Shown: positions 38,089 through 48,107, counted from the stretch's first letter. The stretch is DNA of 64,000 nucleotides from Bacillus sp. AFS098217 (GCF_002551815.1 NZ_NVPR01000016.1:186510-250509); one strand, 5' to 3'. Notes: generated from the sequence alone by a model not told the origin. Translations and numbers: made by a program.

Positions 38089-39651
38089 ATGAGTAGTACA
38101 GTTTGGATACTCATCTCCATTTTGCTTGCAACAGTCGGTGCAGTTGTTGGCTTTTTTGTTCGAAAGTCTATTGCAGAAGCGAAGATTAATGGTGCTGATA
38201 ATGAAGCGAAGCGTATTTTAGACGAAGCGAATCGCGAAGCAGAGGCACTTAAAAAAGAAGCGCTTTTAGAAGCAAAGGATGAAATTCATACACTTCGTAC
38301 AGAAGCTGAATTAGAAATTCGTGATCGTAGAAGCGAATTACAAAAACAAGAAAATCGTTTAATGCAAAAAGAAGAGAACCTTGATCGTAAAGACGAAACG
38401 CTCGATAAGCGCGAGCAAATGTTAGAAAAGAAAGAGGAATCTCTTGTAGCGAGACAACAACAGATTGAAGAGTTGGAAAGCAAAGTGGGAGAGTTAGTTC
38501 AAAAGCAACAAACGGAATTAGAGCGCATTTCTAATCTAACACGCGAACAAGCGAAAGCAATCATTTTAGGGAAAGTAGAAAGTGAAATTTCTCATGAAAT
38601 TGCCGTTATGGTAAAAGAAAGTGAAGTTCGTGCGAAAGAAGAGGCGGATAAGAAGGCAAAAGAGATTTTATCTCTTGCAATGCAAAGATGTGCAGCTGAT
38701 CATGTTGCTGAAACAACCGTTTCGGTTGTAAATCTTCCAAATGACGAAATGAAGGGACGTATTATTGGGCGTGAAGGTCGTAATATTCGTACGTTAGAAA
38801 CGTTAACAGGTATTGACCTTATTATTGATGATACACCAGAAGCAGTAATCTTATCTGGATTTGATCCAATTCGTCGTGAAACAGCTCGTATCGCTCTTGA
38901 TAAGCTCGTACAGGATGGACGTATTCACCCAGCACGTATTGAAGAAATGGTCGAAAAATCAAGACGTGAAGTGGATGAGTATATTCGTGAAGTAGGAGAA
39001 CAAACAACATTTGAAGTAGGTGTCCATGGATTACATCCAGATTTAATTAAGATTTTAGGTCGTTTGAAATACCGTACAAGTTATGGACAAAACGTGTTGA
39101 AACACTCTATGGAAGTAGCGTACTTAACAGGACTTATGGCGGCAGAGCTTGGTGAGGACGAAAAACTAGCAAGACGTGCTGGTCTATTACATGATATCGG
39201 AAAAGCAATTGATCATGAGGTAGAAGGTAGTCACGTTGAGATTGGTGTCGAACTCGCAACGAAATATAAAGAGCACCCTGTTGTTATAAATAGTATCGCA
39301 TCTCACCATGGTGATACGGAACCAACTTCAATCATTGCAGTTCTAGTTGCTGCGGCAGATGCATTGTCAGCTGCAAGACCAGGAGCTCGTAGTGAGACGC
39401 TTGAAAACTATATTCGTCGTCTTGAAAAATTAGAAGAGATTTCAGAGTCTTATGAAGGCGTAGAAAAATCTTTTGCAATTCAAGCAGGACGTGAAGTTCG
39501 CATTCTGGTAAAACCAGATACAATCGATGATTTAGAAGCTCATCGTTTAGCACGTGATATTCGAAAGCGTATCGAAAATGAACTGGATTACCCAGGCCAT
39601 ATTAAAGTAACTGTTATTCGTGAAACACGTGCAGTGGAATACGCAAAATAA
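38089..39651 (+). CDS. rny: Ribonuclease Y
   Basis: 520 residues, identical in length to B. subtilis RNase Y, the membrane-anchored endoribonuclease that initiates mRNA decay. One N-terminal membrane span (about residues 4-25) is followed by a long charged coiled coil to about residue 205. A KH domain ([15 protein letters not shown]) and an HD domain with HDIGK near residue 368 follow. ATG 38089 has AAGGGGAGGTG upstream; an in-frame ATG at 38029 has none. Confidence 0.97.
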   Translation: MSSTVWILISILLATVGAVVGFFVRKSIAEAKINGADNEAKRILDEANREAEALKKEALLEAKDEIHTLRTEAELEIRDRRSELQKQENRLMQKEENLDRKDETLDKREQMLEKKEESLVARQQQIEELESKVGELVQKQQTELERISNLTREQAKAIILGKVESEISHEIAVMVKESEVRAKEEADKKAKEILSLAMQRCAADHVAETTVSVVNLPNDEMKGRIIGREGRNIRTLETLTGIDLIIDDTPEAVILSGFDPIRRETARIALDKLVQDGRIHPARIEEMVEKSRREVDEYIREVGEQTTFEVGVHGLHPDLIKILGRLKYRTSYGQNVLKHSMEVAYLTGLMAAELGEDEKLARRAGLLHDIGKAIDHEVEGSHVEIGVELATKYKEHPVVINSIASHHGDTEPTSIIAVLVAAADALSAARPGARSETLENYIRRLEKLEEISESYEGVEKSFAIQAGREVRILVKPDTIDDLEAHRLARDIRKRIENELDYPGHIKVTVIRETRAVEYAK

Positions 39652-39679
39652 AGTGGTGAAATGCCACTTTATTTTTTTG
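39650..39679 (+). terminator. Intrinsic terminator after rny
   Basis: AAAGTGG/CCACTTT is followed by T-rich sequence. Confidence 0.85.
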
Positions 39680-39853
39680 TGTTGGAATTGGGTAAAATAA
39701 AGTGACACTTCCATCACCGTAAATAGCCCTTATACATTATTTTTATAGTAGGATGGCAGGGAATTTAAAATGAGCAATATGGTTTTATTACAAGTGAATA
39801 GCTTGTAATATGGTATGGTAATGAAAAAGTAGTATATAGAAAGGGTAATAGAT

Positions 39854-40648
39854 ATGAGAATATTATTCGTTGGGGATGTAGTAGGATCTCCTGGTAGAGG
39901 GATGATTCAACAATACGTACCGGCATTAAAGAAAAAATATACACCTACAGTAACAATTATTAATGGAGAAAATGCAGCAGGTGGTCGTGGTATTACAGAG
40001 AAAATATACCGAAACTTTTTAGAATGTGGTGCACAAGCAGTTACACTTGGAAATCATGCTTGGGATAACCGTGAAGTGTTTGAATTTATTGATGATGCTA
40101 AATATCTTGCAAGGCCGGCCAATTTTCCAGAAGGAACTCCTGGAAAAGGTCTTATTTTCGTGAATTGTAATGGTACGGAAGTAGCGGTAATTAACTTGCA
40201 AGGTCGTACATTCCTTCCACCAATTGATTGTCCATTCCGAAAAGTAGATGAGTTAATTAATATTGCGAAAAAACGCACGAATATTATCTTTATTGATTTT
40301 CATGCTGAGACAACAAGTGAAAAGCAAGCGCTCGGCTGGTATGTAGATGGTCGTGCTACAGCGGTAGTAGGAACGCATACACATGTTCCTACGGCTGATA
40401 ATCGTATTTTACCAAGCGGGACAGCGTATATTACAGATGTAGGTATGACAGGCCCATATGATGGAATTTTAGGTATGGATCGTGAAGCTGTACTGAAAAA
40501 GTTCTTAACAAATTTACCTGTGCGTTTTGAAGTGACAAATGGTAGAACACAATTAAGTGCAGTACTAATTGATGTGGATCCAAATACAGGAAAAGCGAAA
40601 AAAATTGAGCGCATTTTAATTAATGATGATCAGCCATTTTTTGAATAG
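39854..40648 (+). CDS. ymdB: YmdB, metallophosphoesterase
   Basis: 264 residues of the YmdB/DUF1385-like calcineurin-fold phosphodiesterases. Metal ligands are visible in FVGDVVGSPGRG (residues ~5-16), NGENAAGGRG, GNHAWDNRE and VGTHTHVPT. B. subtilis YmdB hydrolyses 2',3'-cyclic nucleotides and affects the motility-to-biofilm switch. AGAAAGGG precedes the ATG. It sits downstream of rny and upstream of spoVS, the standard order. Confidence 0.95.
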   Translation: MRILFVGDVVGSPGRGMIQQYVPALKKKYTPTVTIINGENAAGGRGITEKIYRNFLECGAQAVTLGNHAWDNREVFEFIDDAKYLARPANFPEGTPGKGLIFVNCNGTEVAVINLQGRTFLPPIDCPFRKVDELINIAKKRTNIIFIDFHAETTSEKQALGWYVDGRATAVVGTHTHVPTADNRILPSGTAYITDVGMTGPYDGILGMDREAVLKKFLTNLPVRFEVTNGRTQLSAVLIDVDPNTGKAKKIERILINDDQPFFE

Positions 40649-40710
40649 TTTTCTATAAAATTTAGAAAAAACATTATATTTTAATTTTTTAGAAAAATTA
40701 CAGAGATTTA

Positions 40711-40740
40711 GCAGGAATACGCCTCGTTCCTCGTGAATAT
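40711..40740 (+). promoter_or_regulatory. Candidate sigma-H promoter of spoVS
   Basis: GCAGGAATA fits the sigma-H -35 consensus RnAGGAwww, and CGTGAATAT fits -10 RnnGAATww apart from its first base, with a 12-bp spacer. spoVS is sigma-H-dependent in B. subtilis. Confidence 0.75.
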
Positions 40741-40796
40741 AAGTTAAAGTGAAATAATCGCTAATACTTTTTTTAGAAACGAGGAGGAAACGTGGA

Positions 40797-41057
40797 ATGG
40801 AAATATTAAAAGTTAAAGCAACTTCGGTCCCTAACTCTGTAGCTGGTGCACTTGCTGGAGTGATTCGTGAACGCGGAACAGCAGAAATTCAAGCTATTGG
40901 TGCAGGTGCATTGAATCAAGCCGTGAAGGCAGTAGCAATTGCAAGAGGATTTGTAGCGCCTAGTGGTTTGGATTTGATTTGTATCCCAGCTTTTACAGAC
41001 ATTATGATTGATGGTGAAGAACGTACAGCGATAAAGCTAATTGTAGAACCTCGTTAA
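40797..41057 (+). CDS. spoVS: Stage V sporulation protein S
   Basis: 86 residues with the Alba-like SpoVS fold; MEILKVKATSVPNSVAGALAGVIRERG is almost invariant in the family. It is needed for stage V of sporulation in B. subtilis and may bind nucleic acid. AGGAGGAAA precedes the ATG, and the upstream promoter is of sigma-H type. A strong terminator follows. Confidence 0.98.
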   Translation: MEILKVKATSVPNSVAGALAGVIRERGTAEIQAIGAGALNQAVKAVAIARGFVAPSGLDLICIPAFTDIMIDGEERTAIKLIVEPR

Positions 41058-41062
41058 GTTTG

Positions 41063-41100
41063 AACAACCTGTTTGCTTGTGTGCAAACAGGTTGTTTTTA
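41063..41100 (+). terminator. Intrinsic terminator after spoVS
   Basis: The perfect 14-bp stem AACAACCTGTTTGC/GCAAACAGGTTGTT is followed by Ts. Confidence 0.92.
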
Positions 41101-41119
41101 TGGTAAAGGGGGCAAGGGA

Positions 41120-42043
41120 ATGAAAGTTTTTGATGCGCATTGTGATGTGTTATGGCAATTATGGAATGCAAAAGGAAAAAAACATTTCCAAAGTGATCCA
41201 GCATTATATATTACTTTTGAACAATTAGAGCGGAGAAAAGGAAGTATACAATGCTTTGCGATATATGTACCGGAAACAGTAGCGTATGAAGAACGTTTTG
41301 AAGTTGCCCTAACTATGGTAGATATATTTCATAAGGAAATTTTATCGCTACCAGGTATGAAATTGATACAGACGAAAAAAGATATAAAGCAGTTAGGAAA
41401 GAGTGAAATTGGCGCCATTTTAACATTAGAAGGGTGCGAAGCGATTGGGAAAGAAATGATGAAATTGCGCTTGTTTTATCGCTTAGGAGTACGATCTTTC
41501 GGGTTAACATGGAACTATGCGAATTTACTAGCTGATGGTGCACTGGAAACAAGGGGAGCAGGGTTAACTGCTTTTGGTAAAAAAGTTGTACAAGAACTTA
41601 ATTCGTTTCGTTTATGGACAGATGTATCTCATTTAAATGAAAAAGGATTTTGGGATGTAATGGAAATCGCTCAATATCCAATTGCTTCACATTCGAATTG
41701 TCACAATCTGTGTCACCATCCACGTAATCTCAAAGACGAACAAATACGAGTACTGATTCAAAAAAATGCTGTGATTGGTGTGAACTTTGTACCTGAGTTT
41801 TTAACGAATCATCGACCAGCCTATATAGATGATATATTACGTCATGTAGAACATATTTGTTCGCTTGGAGGAGAGAAAAATATAGGATTTGGCTCGGATT
41901 TTGATGGTATGCCAGAGATGGCGGTAGGAATAGAAGCGTATAGGAGCTATGAACATATAATTAATGAACTTTGTAAAAGATACAGTGAGGCGAGTGTTCG
42001 CAATTTTTTATATGATAATTTTGTTGAACATATTCCTTTTTAG
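41120..42043 (+). CDS. Membrane dipeptidase-like enzyme (peptidase M19)
   Basis: 307 residues of the renal dipeptidase family, zinc enzymes of the amidohydrolase clan that cleave dipeptides. Metal-site segments are VFDAHCDVLWQLW at the N-terminus, LTLEGCEAIG near residue 103, the SHSNCHNLCHHPRNL stretch near residue 192, and IGFGSDFDGM near residue 256. ATG 41120 is used because AAGGG precedes it; an in-frame ATG at 41060 lies in the spoVS terminator. B. subtilis has tdh-kbl at this point instead, so this gene and korAB mark a lineage difference. Confidence 0.88.
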   Translation: MKVFDAHCDVLWQLWNAKGKKHFQSDPALYITFEQLERRKGSIQCFAIYVPETVAYEERFEVALTMVDIFHKEILSLPGMKLIQTKKDIKQLGKSEIGAILTLEGCEAIGKEMMKLRLFYRLGVRSFGLTWNYANLLADGALETRGAGLTAFGKKVVQELNSFRLWTDVSHLNEKGFWDVMEIAQYPIASHSNCHNLCHHPRNLKDEQIRVLIQKNAVIGVNFVPEFLTNHRPAYIDDILRHVEHICSLGGEKNIGFGSDFDGMPEMAVGIEAYRSYEHIINELCKRYSEASVRNFLYDNFVEHIPF

Positions 42044-42205
42044 TGTTGGATTTAAAATAGTTAATATAAATAATTTAAAAATTTAAAAAATTAAAAACGA
42101 AATAAAAACAATTTATTGCTTTTTTTGTATGGTAAGGCTAGAATGGTAGACGAATTAAGATTATACAAAAGATTCAGGGAAGTCAGAAGAGGTATAATTT
42201 GCGTC

Positions 42206-42266
42206 CATTGTAGTTTATTTGTATAAAAAGTGCTAAACTATTACTGTAAAAAAATACACTACAATG
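42206..42266 (+). promoter_or_regulatory. korAB promoter bracketed by inverted repeat
   Basis: TTGTAT (42219-42224), 17 bp, TACTGT (42242-42247) is a plausible sigma-A promoter. It is flanked by CATTGTAGTTTATTT (42206-42220) and its near-perfect inverse AAATACACTACAATG (42252-42266), 14 of 15 matching. The arrangement suggests a regulator that binds both sides of the promoter, or a cruciform. Confidence 0.5.
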
Positions 42267-42291
42267 AATGCAGCCAAAAGGGGTGTAGGAG

Positions 42292-44049
42292 ATGATTAGT
42301 CAACTTTCATGGAAAGTTGGAGGACAACAAGGTGAAGGAATTGAAAGTACAGGAGAAATCTTCTGTATTGCATTAAACCGATTAGGATATTACTTATACG
42401 GTTACCGCCACTTCTCATCACGGATTAAAGGCGGTCATACAAATAATAAAATTCGCGTAAGTACAACTGAGGTGCGCGCGATATCAGATGATTTAGATAT
42501 TTTAATTGCATTTGATCAAGAAACAATCGATTTTAATTTCCACGAATTACGTCCAGGCGGAATTGTTGTTGCGGATGCGAAATTTAATCCGACTATACCT
42601 GAAAATGCAGATGTGAATCTATATGTGATACCGTTTACAGATATTGCTTCAGAATTAGGTACATCATTAATGAAAAACATGGTTGCTGTTGGAGCATCTA
42701 GTTCGGTACTAGGGTTAGATGAAACTGTTTATTTAGAGGTTGTTGAAGAGATCTTTGGTCGCAAAGGAGAGCAAGTCGTTCAAAAGAATATGGAAGCAAT
42801 CAAACGCGGCTCTCAATATATGAAAGAATTGCTTGGTGAGAAAGTAAATATGATGCAGCTTGAAAAAGCTGACGGTCAAAAACGCATGTTTATGATCGGT
42901 AACGATGCGATTGCATTTGGAGCAGTAGCTGGTGGTGCTCGCTTTATGTCTGCATATCCAATTACACCTGCATCTGAAATTATGGAATACTTAATTAAAA
43001 AGCTTCCAAAAGTAGGCGGGACTGTAATCCAAACTGAGGATGAAATTGCGGCTTGTACAATGGCTATTGGTGCAAACTATGCTGGTGTTCGTACATTAAC
43101 GGCATCGGCAGGTCCAGGTCTATCTTTAATGATGGAAGCGATTGGCTTAGCAGGTATTACAGAAACACCTCTTGTAATCGTAGATACACAACGTGGTGGT
43201 CCAAGTACGGGCTTACCAACAAAACAAGAACAATCTGATTTAATGGCAATGATTTATGGAACACATGGTGAAATTCCCAAAATCGTAATGGCGCCAAGTA
43301 CTGTTGAAGAAGCGTTCTATGATATTGTAGAAGCGTTTAACTTAGCGGAAGAATATCAAGTTCCAGTTATCTTCTTAACAGATTTACAGCTTTCTTTAGG
43401 AAAACAAACAGTTGAACCACTGAAGTTAGATAAAGTAGAAATTCGCCGTGGTAAGCTTGATTTACAAGCAGAGTTACCAGAGCGTGAAAATAAAGCATAT
43501 TTCAAACGTTATGAAGTGACAGAAGATGGTATTTCACCACGCGTTCTACCTGGTATGAAAAATGGTGTTCACCATGTGACTGGTGTAGAGCATGATGAGA
43601 CTGGTAAACCATCTGAATCAGCGCTGAATCGTAAAGAACAAATGGACAAACGTTTCCGTAAAATGGCGAATTTGAAGTTCAATACCCCTGTTTATAAAAA
43701 TGCCAAGTATGATGATGCTGATGTATTGTTAGTTGGTTTTAACTCTACTCGTGGTGCAATTGAGGAAGCGATGGAACGTTTAGAGCAAGAAGGAATGAAA
43801 GTAAATCACGCTCATGTGCGTTTAATCCATCCGTTCCCAACGGCTGAAATCGATCCACTTGTGAAGAGTGCGAAGCGCGTTGTTGTAGTAGAAAACAATG
43901 CGACTGGTCAACTTGCTAACATTATGAAAATGAATCTTGGTAATGGTGAGAAAATTTCTAGTCTCTTAAAATATGATGGAAATCCATTCTTACCAAAAGA
44001 AATTTACAACGAATGCAAAAAAGGGGTTGTATTAAATGGCAACATTTAA
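42292..44049 (+). CDS. korA: 2-oxoacid:ferredoxin oxidoreductase, alpha subunit (KorA-type)
   Basis: 585 residues, a fusion of the gamma-type domain (SWKVGGQQGEGIESTGEIF, residues ~4-190) with the pyrimidine-binding alpha domain (FGAVAGGARFMSAYPITPASEIMEYL near residue 205). The enzyme oxidatively decarboxylates a 2-oxoacid, most likely 2-oxoglutarate, with CoA, reducing ferredoxin. The alpha/beta pair is the two-subunit form found in Bacillus and Actinobacteria. It overlaps korB by 14 bases. Substrate assignment is by family resemblance only. Confidence 0.9.
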   Translation: MISQLSWKVGGQQGEGIESTGEIFCIALNRLGYYLYGYRHFSSRIKGGHTNNKIRVSTTEVRAISDDLDILIAFDQETIDFNFHELRPGGIVVADAKFNPTIPENADVNLYVIPFTDIASELGTSLMKNMVAVGASSSVLGLDETVYLEVVEEIFGRKGEQVVQKNMEAIKRGSQYMKELLGEKVNMMQLEKADGQKRMFMIGNDAIAFGAVAGGARFMSAYPITPASEIMEYLIKKLPKVGGTVIQTEDEIAACTMAIGANYAGVRTLTASAGPGLSLMMEAIGLAGITETPLVIVDTQRGGPSTGLPTKQEQSDLMAMIYGTHGEIPKIVMAPSTVEEAFYDIVEAFNLAEEYQVPVIFLTDLQLSLGKQTVEPLKLDKVEIRRGKLDLQAELPERENKAYFKRYEVTEDGISPRVLPGMKNGVHHVTGVEHDETGKPSESALNRKEQMDKRFRKMANLKFNTPVYKNAKYDDADVLLVGFNSTRGAIEEAMERLEQEGMKVNHAHVRLIHPFPTAEIDPLVKSAKRVVVVENNATGQLANIMKMNLGNGEKISSLLKYDGNPFLPKEIYNECKKGVVLNGNI

Positions 44050-44902
44050 GGACTTTCGTAACAGTGTAAAACCAAACTGGTGTCCAGGTTGCGGAGACTT
44101 CTCGGTGCAAGCTGCGATTCAACGTGCAGCAGCTAACGTTGGTTTAAATCCAGACGAATTAGCAGTTATTTCTGGTATCGGCTGTTCAGGTCGTATTTCA
44201 GGTTATATTAATTCCTATGGTGTGCATAGTATTCATGGACGTGCACTTCCAATCGCACAAGGTGTGAAAATGGCAAACCGTGATTTGACAGTTATCGCAT
44301 CTGGTGGTGACGGCGATGGTTTTGCAATTGGTATGGGACACACAATCCATTCTATTCGTCGTAATATTGACATTACGTATATCGTAATGGATAACCAAAT
44401 TTACGGGCTAACAAAAGGTCAAACTTCACCACGTAGTGAAGCTGGATTTAAAACGAAAAGTACACCACAAGGTTCAATTGAACCAGCACTATCTGTCATG
44501 GAAATGGCATTAACAGCAGGTGCGACTTTTGTGGCACAGAGTTTCTCTAGTGATTTAAAAGAATTAACGCAGCTGATCGAAGCTGGTATTCAACATAAAG
44601 GGTTTTCTTTAATCAATGTATTTAGCCCATGTGTTACTTATAATAAAGTAAATACGTATGATTGGTTTAAAGAGAATTTAACAAAACTAAGCACAGTAGA
44701 AGGATATGATCCATCTAACCGTATGATTGCAATGCAAACGCTGATGGAAAACAAAGGTCTAGTAACAGGTCTGATTTACCAAAATACAGAACAGCCTTCT
44801 TATCAAGATCTGGTAAAAGGCTACAGTGAAAAACCTTTAGTTCAAGCTGACTTACAAATGGATCAAAAGATGTTTGATGAGCTTGTTGCTGAATTTATGT
44901 AA
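44036..44902 (+). CDS. korB: 2-oxoacid:ferredoxin oxidoreductase, beta subunit (KorB-type)
   Basis: 288 residues, the thiamine-pyrophosphate and Fe-S carrying subunit. The N-terminal NWCPGCGDF supplies two of the cluster cysteines, with GIGCSGRISGY near residue 48 and the TPP motif ASGGDGDGFAIG near residue 86. No separate ferredoxin domain is fused, as expected for this two-subunit form. The ATG lies inside the end of korA. A terminator follows. Confidence 0.92.
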   Translation: MATFKDFRNSVKPNWCPGCGDFSVQAAIQRAAANVGLNPDELAVISGIGCSGRISGYINSYGVHSIHGRALPIAQGVKMANRDLTVIASGGDGDGFAIGMGHTIHSIRRNIDITYIVMDNQIYGLTKGQTSPRSEAGFKTKSTPQGSIEPALSVMEMALTAGATFVAQSFSSDLKELTQLIEAGIQHKGFSLINVFSPCVTYNKVNTYDWFKENLTKLSTVEGYDPSNRMIAMQTLMENKGLVTGLIYQNTEQPSYQDLVKGYSEKPLVQADLQMDQKMFDELVAEFM

Positions 44903-44911
44903 TCATGAAAT

Positions 44912-44938
44912 AAAAAGCTGCCAATTGGTAGCTTTTTT
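44912..44938 (+). terminator. Intrinsic terminator after korB
   Basis: AAAAAGCTGCC/GGTAGCTTTTTT forms the stem and T run. Confidence 0.85.
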
Positions 44939-45081
44939 ACTTTCGGTTTGAAATAATATAGGAGGATTTTATTACAAAATATTTACTTAGAAAATTCAGA
45001 ATGATAAAATAATTAACGAATCGTTGTATTAGGACATCATGTTCATTCGCTTTAGGATGCGTGGGGGATGTAGTCTCTTTG

Positions 45082-45110
45082 TTGTTAAATTTGGCTAAAC
45101 ACTTTATACT
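45082..45110 (+). promoter_or_regulatory. Candidate promoter for miaB
   Basis: TTGTTA (45082-45087), 17 bp, TATACT (45105-45110). It would give a leader of about 230 nt. Confidence 0.55.
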
Positions 45111-45116
45111 ATGATA

Positions 45117-45335
45117 GTGTATATGGAAAATAAAGCAATATGCTTTTTTACAAGGACAAGGTTAAAACAATAAAAAAGGGAATGTCTATTCGTGTCGGGA
45201 AGATTCCATTCTTATAGGTGGTTAGATCGATTACTCGAGTTTCAAAGGGGCAAGTTATCTCTCAAACTATTCTAATCTTTAAGATGGGTCTGATCGTTAT
45301 TGGAATAGACTACAGTGTATAGTTAAGGTTGAAAG
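45117..45335 (+). promoter_or_regulatory. Long leader of miaB with pairing potential
   Basis: A small terminator-like hairpin, AAGCA/TGCTTTTTT, lies at about 45133-45150. Further on, GTCTATTC (45184-45191) is perfectly complementary to GAATAGAC (45303-45310), closing about 110 nt. AAGATT (about 45200) and AATCTT (about 45275) can also pair. No known riboswitch signature or T-box motif was recognised. Confidence 0.35.
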
Positions 45336-45345
45336 GAGATTACCC

Positions 45346-46875
45346 ATGAACGAGCAACAACGATTAGCAAGTCAACAAGCAAATTCTTCTGCGAAAAAGG
45401 AAGAAAAAGATTATAGCAAATACTTTGAAAGTGTATATCAGCCACCTTCTTTAAAGGATGCGAAAAAGCGCGGGAAAGAAGAAGTGAAAATTGATCGTGA
45501 TTTCGGTCTGCCAGAAGAGTTTCGTAATTTTGGTGCAGGAAGAAAGTTTTATATCCGTACTTACGGATGTCAAATGAATGAGCATGATACGGAAGTAATG
45601 GCCGGTATTTTTACAGCGCTTGGATATGAACCAACATTTGCAACAGAAGATGCAGATGTAATTCTATTAAATACTTGTGCCATTCGTGAAAACGCTGAAA
45701 ATAAAGTATTCGGAGAGCTTGGCCATTTAAAATCATTAAAACAACGAAATCCGGATCTTTTAATCGGTGTATGTGGTTGTATGTCTCAAGAGGAATCTGT
45801 TGTAAACAAAATTATGCAAAAAAACCAACATGTAGATATGGTATTTGGTACACATAATATTCATCGATTACCTTATATTTTAAAAGATGCGATGTTTTCT
45901 AAAGCGACAGTTGTTGAAGTTTGGTCGAAAGAAGGAGATGTAATTGAAAACCTTCCGAAAGTACGCCGTGGTGATATTAAAGCTTGGGTAAACATTATGT
46001 ATGGATGTGATAAATTCTGTACATATTGTATCGTACCGTATACACGTGGGAAAGAACGAAGCCGTCGCCCAGAAGATATCATTAATGAAGTTCGCCATTT
46101 AGCTGCAAATGGTTATAAAGAAATTACATTACTTGGTCAAAACGTAAATGCATACGGTAAAGACTTCGATGATACTGAATATGGTCTTGGTGATTTAATG
46201 GATGAACTTCGTAAGATTGATATAGCGCGTATTCGCTTTACAACAAGTCACCCGCGTGATTTTGATGACCACCTAGTTGAGGTGCTTGGAAAAGGTGGTA
46301 ATTTAGTAGAACATATCCACTTACCAGTACAATCTGGTAGCACAGATATGCTTAAAATTATGGCGCGTAAATACTCACGTGAGCATTATTTAGAACTTGT
46401 ACGTAAAATCAAAAAAGCGATTCCGAATGCAGTATTAACAACTGATATTATCGTTGGTTTTCCGAATGAAACAGACGAGCAATTTGAGGAAACGATGTCT
46501 TTATATCGTGAAGTAGAATTTGATAGTGCATTTACATTCATTTATTCACCTCGTGAAGGAACACCAGCTGCAAAAATGCAGGATAATGTCCCGATGGAAG
46601 TGAAAAAAGAACGTTTACAACGTTTAAATGCATTAGTAAATGAGTATTCTATGAAAAAGAATAAACGATATGAGGGACAAATTGTTGAAGTATTGGTTGA
46701 TGGGGAAAGTAAGAATAATCCAGACGTACTTGCAGGTTACACACGTGCTAATAAACTTGTAAACTTCGTTGCTCCAAAATCTGTAATCGGTCAGCTTGTA
46801 AAAGTAAAAGTAACAGAAGCGAAAACTTGGTCTCTAAACGGGGAATTAGTTGAGGAGCCGATTGAGGTGAAATAA
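45346..46875 (+). CDS. miaB: tRNA-2-methylthio-N6-dimethylallyladenosine synthase MiaB
   Basis: 509 residues, a radical-SAM methylthiotransferase acting on i6A37 of tRNAs. The N-terminal UPF0004 domain carries the first cluster cysteines ([31 protein letters not shown]). The radical SAM motif CDKFCTYC lies at about residues 221-228, and a TRAM domain ends the protein. AAAGGAG precedes the ATG. In bacilli it is followed by ricA (ymcA), as here. Confidence 0.96.
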   Translation: MNEQQRLASQQANSSAKKEEKDYSKYFESVYQPPSLKDAKKRGKEEVKIDRDFGLPEEFRNFGAGRKFYIRTYGCQMNEHDTEVMAGIFTALGYEPTFATEDADVILLNTCAIRENAENKVFGELGHLKSLKQRNPDLLIGVCGCMSQEESVVNKIMQKNQHVDMVFGTHNIHRLPYILKDAMFSKATVVEVWSKEGDVIENLPKVRRGDIKAWVNIMYGCDKFCTYCIVPYTRGKERSRRPEDIINEVRHLAANGYKEITLLGQNVNAYGKDFDDTEYGLGDLMDELRKIDIARIRFTTSHPRDFDDHLVEVLGKGGNLVEHIHLPVQSGSTDMLKIMARKYSREHYLELVRKIKKAIPNAVLTTDIIVGFPNETDEQFEETMSLYREVEFDSAFTFIYSPREGTPAAKMQDNVPMEVKKERLQRLNALVNEYSMKKNKRYEGQIVEVLVDGESKNNPDVLAGYTRANKLVNFVAPKSVIGQLVKVKVTEAKTWSLNGELVEEPIEVK

Positions 46876-46878
46876 TAG

Positions 46879-47310
46879 ATGAAAGTATATACAAAAGATG
46901 AAATTGTTGAGCAAGCAAAAGAATTAGCGAAAATGATTGCTGAAACAGAAGAAGTGGATTTCTTTAAACGTGCAGAAGCACAAATCCATAAGAATGAAAA
47001 TGTAAAGCGTACAATTGATGAAATAAAAGCACTGCAAAAACAAGCAGTAAACTTACAGCATTACGGGAAATGGGAAGCATTGAAAAAAGTAGAAGCGGAA
47101 ATTGATGCTCTGCAAGATAAATTGGATAGTATTCCGGTTGTACAGGAATTCAAGTCTTCACAAACATATGTTAATGATTTATTGCAACTTGTAGCGAGCA
47201 CAATCTCTAACAACGTAACGGATGAAATTTTAATTTCGACTGGTGGAGATGTATTAAAAGGAGAAACTGGTGCAGAAGTAGAAAGTAAAAAAGGTAATTG
47301 CGGTTGCTAA
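46879..47310 (+). CDS. ricA: RicA (YmcA), RNase Y regulatory complex subunit
   Basis: 143 residues of the YlbF/YmcA family, helical. RicA with RicF and RicT forms a complex that carries Fe-S clusters and directs RNase Y processing, affecting sporulation, competence and biofilm formation in B. subtilis. The C-terminal GNCGC carries the cysteine ligands expected for RicA. It starts 4 bp after the miaB stop, and miaB probably shares its promoter. Confidence 0.93.
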   Translation: MKVYTKDEIVEQAKELAKMIAETEEVDFFKRAEAQIHKNENVKRTIDEIKALQKQAVNLQHYGKWEALKKVEAEIDALQDKLDSIPVVQEFKSSQTYVNDLLQLVASTISNNVTDEILISTGGDVLKGETGAEVESKKGNCGC

Positions 47311-47311
47311 G

Positions 47312-47340
47312 AGAGATGTCTTATAGACATCTCTTTTTTT
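47312..47340 (+). terminator. Intrinsic terminator after ricA
   Basis: AGAGATGTCT/AGACATCTCT is followed by T7. Confidence 0.9.
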
Positions 47341-47450
47341 ATTTTTATCCCGCTAATATTGCTCATAAAATCTTGACTGGTGAGGGGGAATGAGTAGTGA
47401 AGGTGAAGAACTCCACTACTGATTAAAGTTTCAATTTGTAATGATACATA
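47341..47450 (+). repeat. Degenerate bcr-type intergenic repeat, copy 3
   Basis: It begins TTTATCCCGCTAATATTGC and ends CACTACTGATTAAAGTTTCA, matching the ends of the element at 11777-11900. As with the other copies, it directly follows a terminator. Confidence 0.55.
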
Positions 47451-47529
47451 CTCTTTTCAAAAAAAGAATGACACATTCCGCTATTGTCACGCATATGATT
47501 AAATGAATATCGATTGAGGAGGGTTTTAA

Positions 47530-48072
47530 ATGTCCGAATTCAGAGAGATTATTACAAAGGCAGTAGTTGGAAAAGGACGTAAGTATACAAAATCGACGCA
47601 TACATGTGAATCAAATAATGAACCGACAAGTATTCTCGGATGTTGGGTAATTAATCACACATATGAGGCAAGAAGAAGTGGAAAAATGGTGGAAATTGAA
47701 GGGTATTACGATGTGAATACATGGTACTCGTTTGATGAAAATACGAAAACGGAAGTTGTAACAGAACGTATTAACTACACAGATGAGGTGAACATCGGCT
47801 ATCGTGATAAAAATTTTTCTGGTGAAGATTCCGAAATTATTGCTCGTGTTATTCAGCATCCGAACTGTTTAGAAGCGGTTGTTTCACCGAATGGTAACAA
47901 AATTGTTGTAACTGTAGAGCGTGAATTTCTAACGGAAGTAGTTGGGGAAACAAAAATTTGCGTCAGTATAAATCCAGATGGATGTCCAGAAGGCGATAGT
48001 GATTTTGAGGTTAGCGATGATGAATTTGAAGAATTAGATCCAAACTTTATTTTAGATGCAGAAGAGGAGTAA
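47530..48072 (+). CDS. cotE: Outer spore coat morphogenetic protein CotE
   Basis: 180 residues. CotE directs assembly of the outer coat and, in the B. cereus group, exosporium attachment. The N-terminal [23 protein letters not shown] is characteristic and the C-terminus is acidic. GATTGAGGAGGG precedes the ATG. Sigma-E/sigma-K control is known in B. subtilis; CATATGATT at about 47494 could be a -10 element, but the match is too weak to call. Confidence 0.96.
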   Translation: MSEFREIITKAVVGKGRKYTKSTHTCESNNEPTSILGCWVINHTYEARRSGKMVEIEGYYDVNTWYSFDENTKTEVVTERINYTDEVNIGYRDKNFSGEDSEIIARVIQHPNCLEAVVSPNGNKIVVTVEREFLTEVVGETKICVSINPDGCPEGDSDFEVSDDEFEELDPNFILDAEEE

Positions 48073-48079
48073 GGGAGGG

Positions 48080-48107
48080 CTAGGAAGAATTTCTTCCTAG
48101 CTTTTTA
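48080..48107 (+). terminator. Intrinsic terminator after cotE
   Basis: CTAGGAAGAA/TTCTTCCTAG is followed by CTTTTTAT. Confidence 0.85.

Noticed and set aside
45181-45340. T-box leader before miaB
   Set aside because: The T-box bulge (TGGNACC type) and a specifier-loop arrangement are not visible; the complementarity seen is different.
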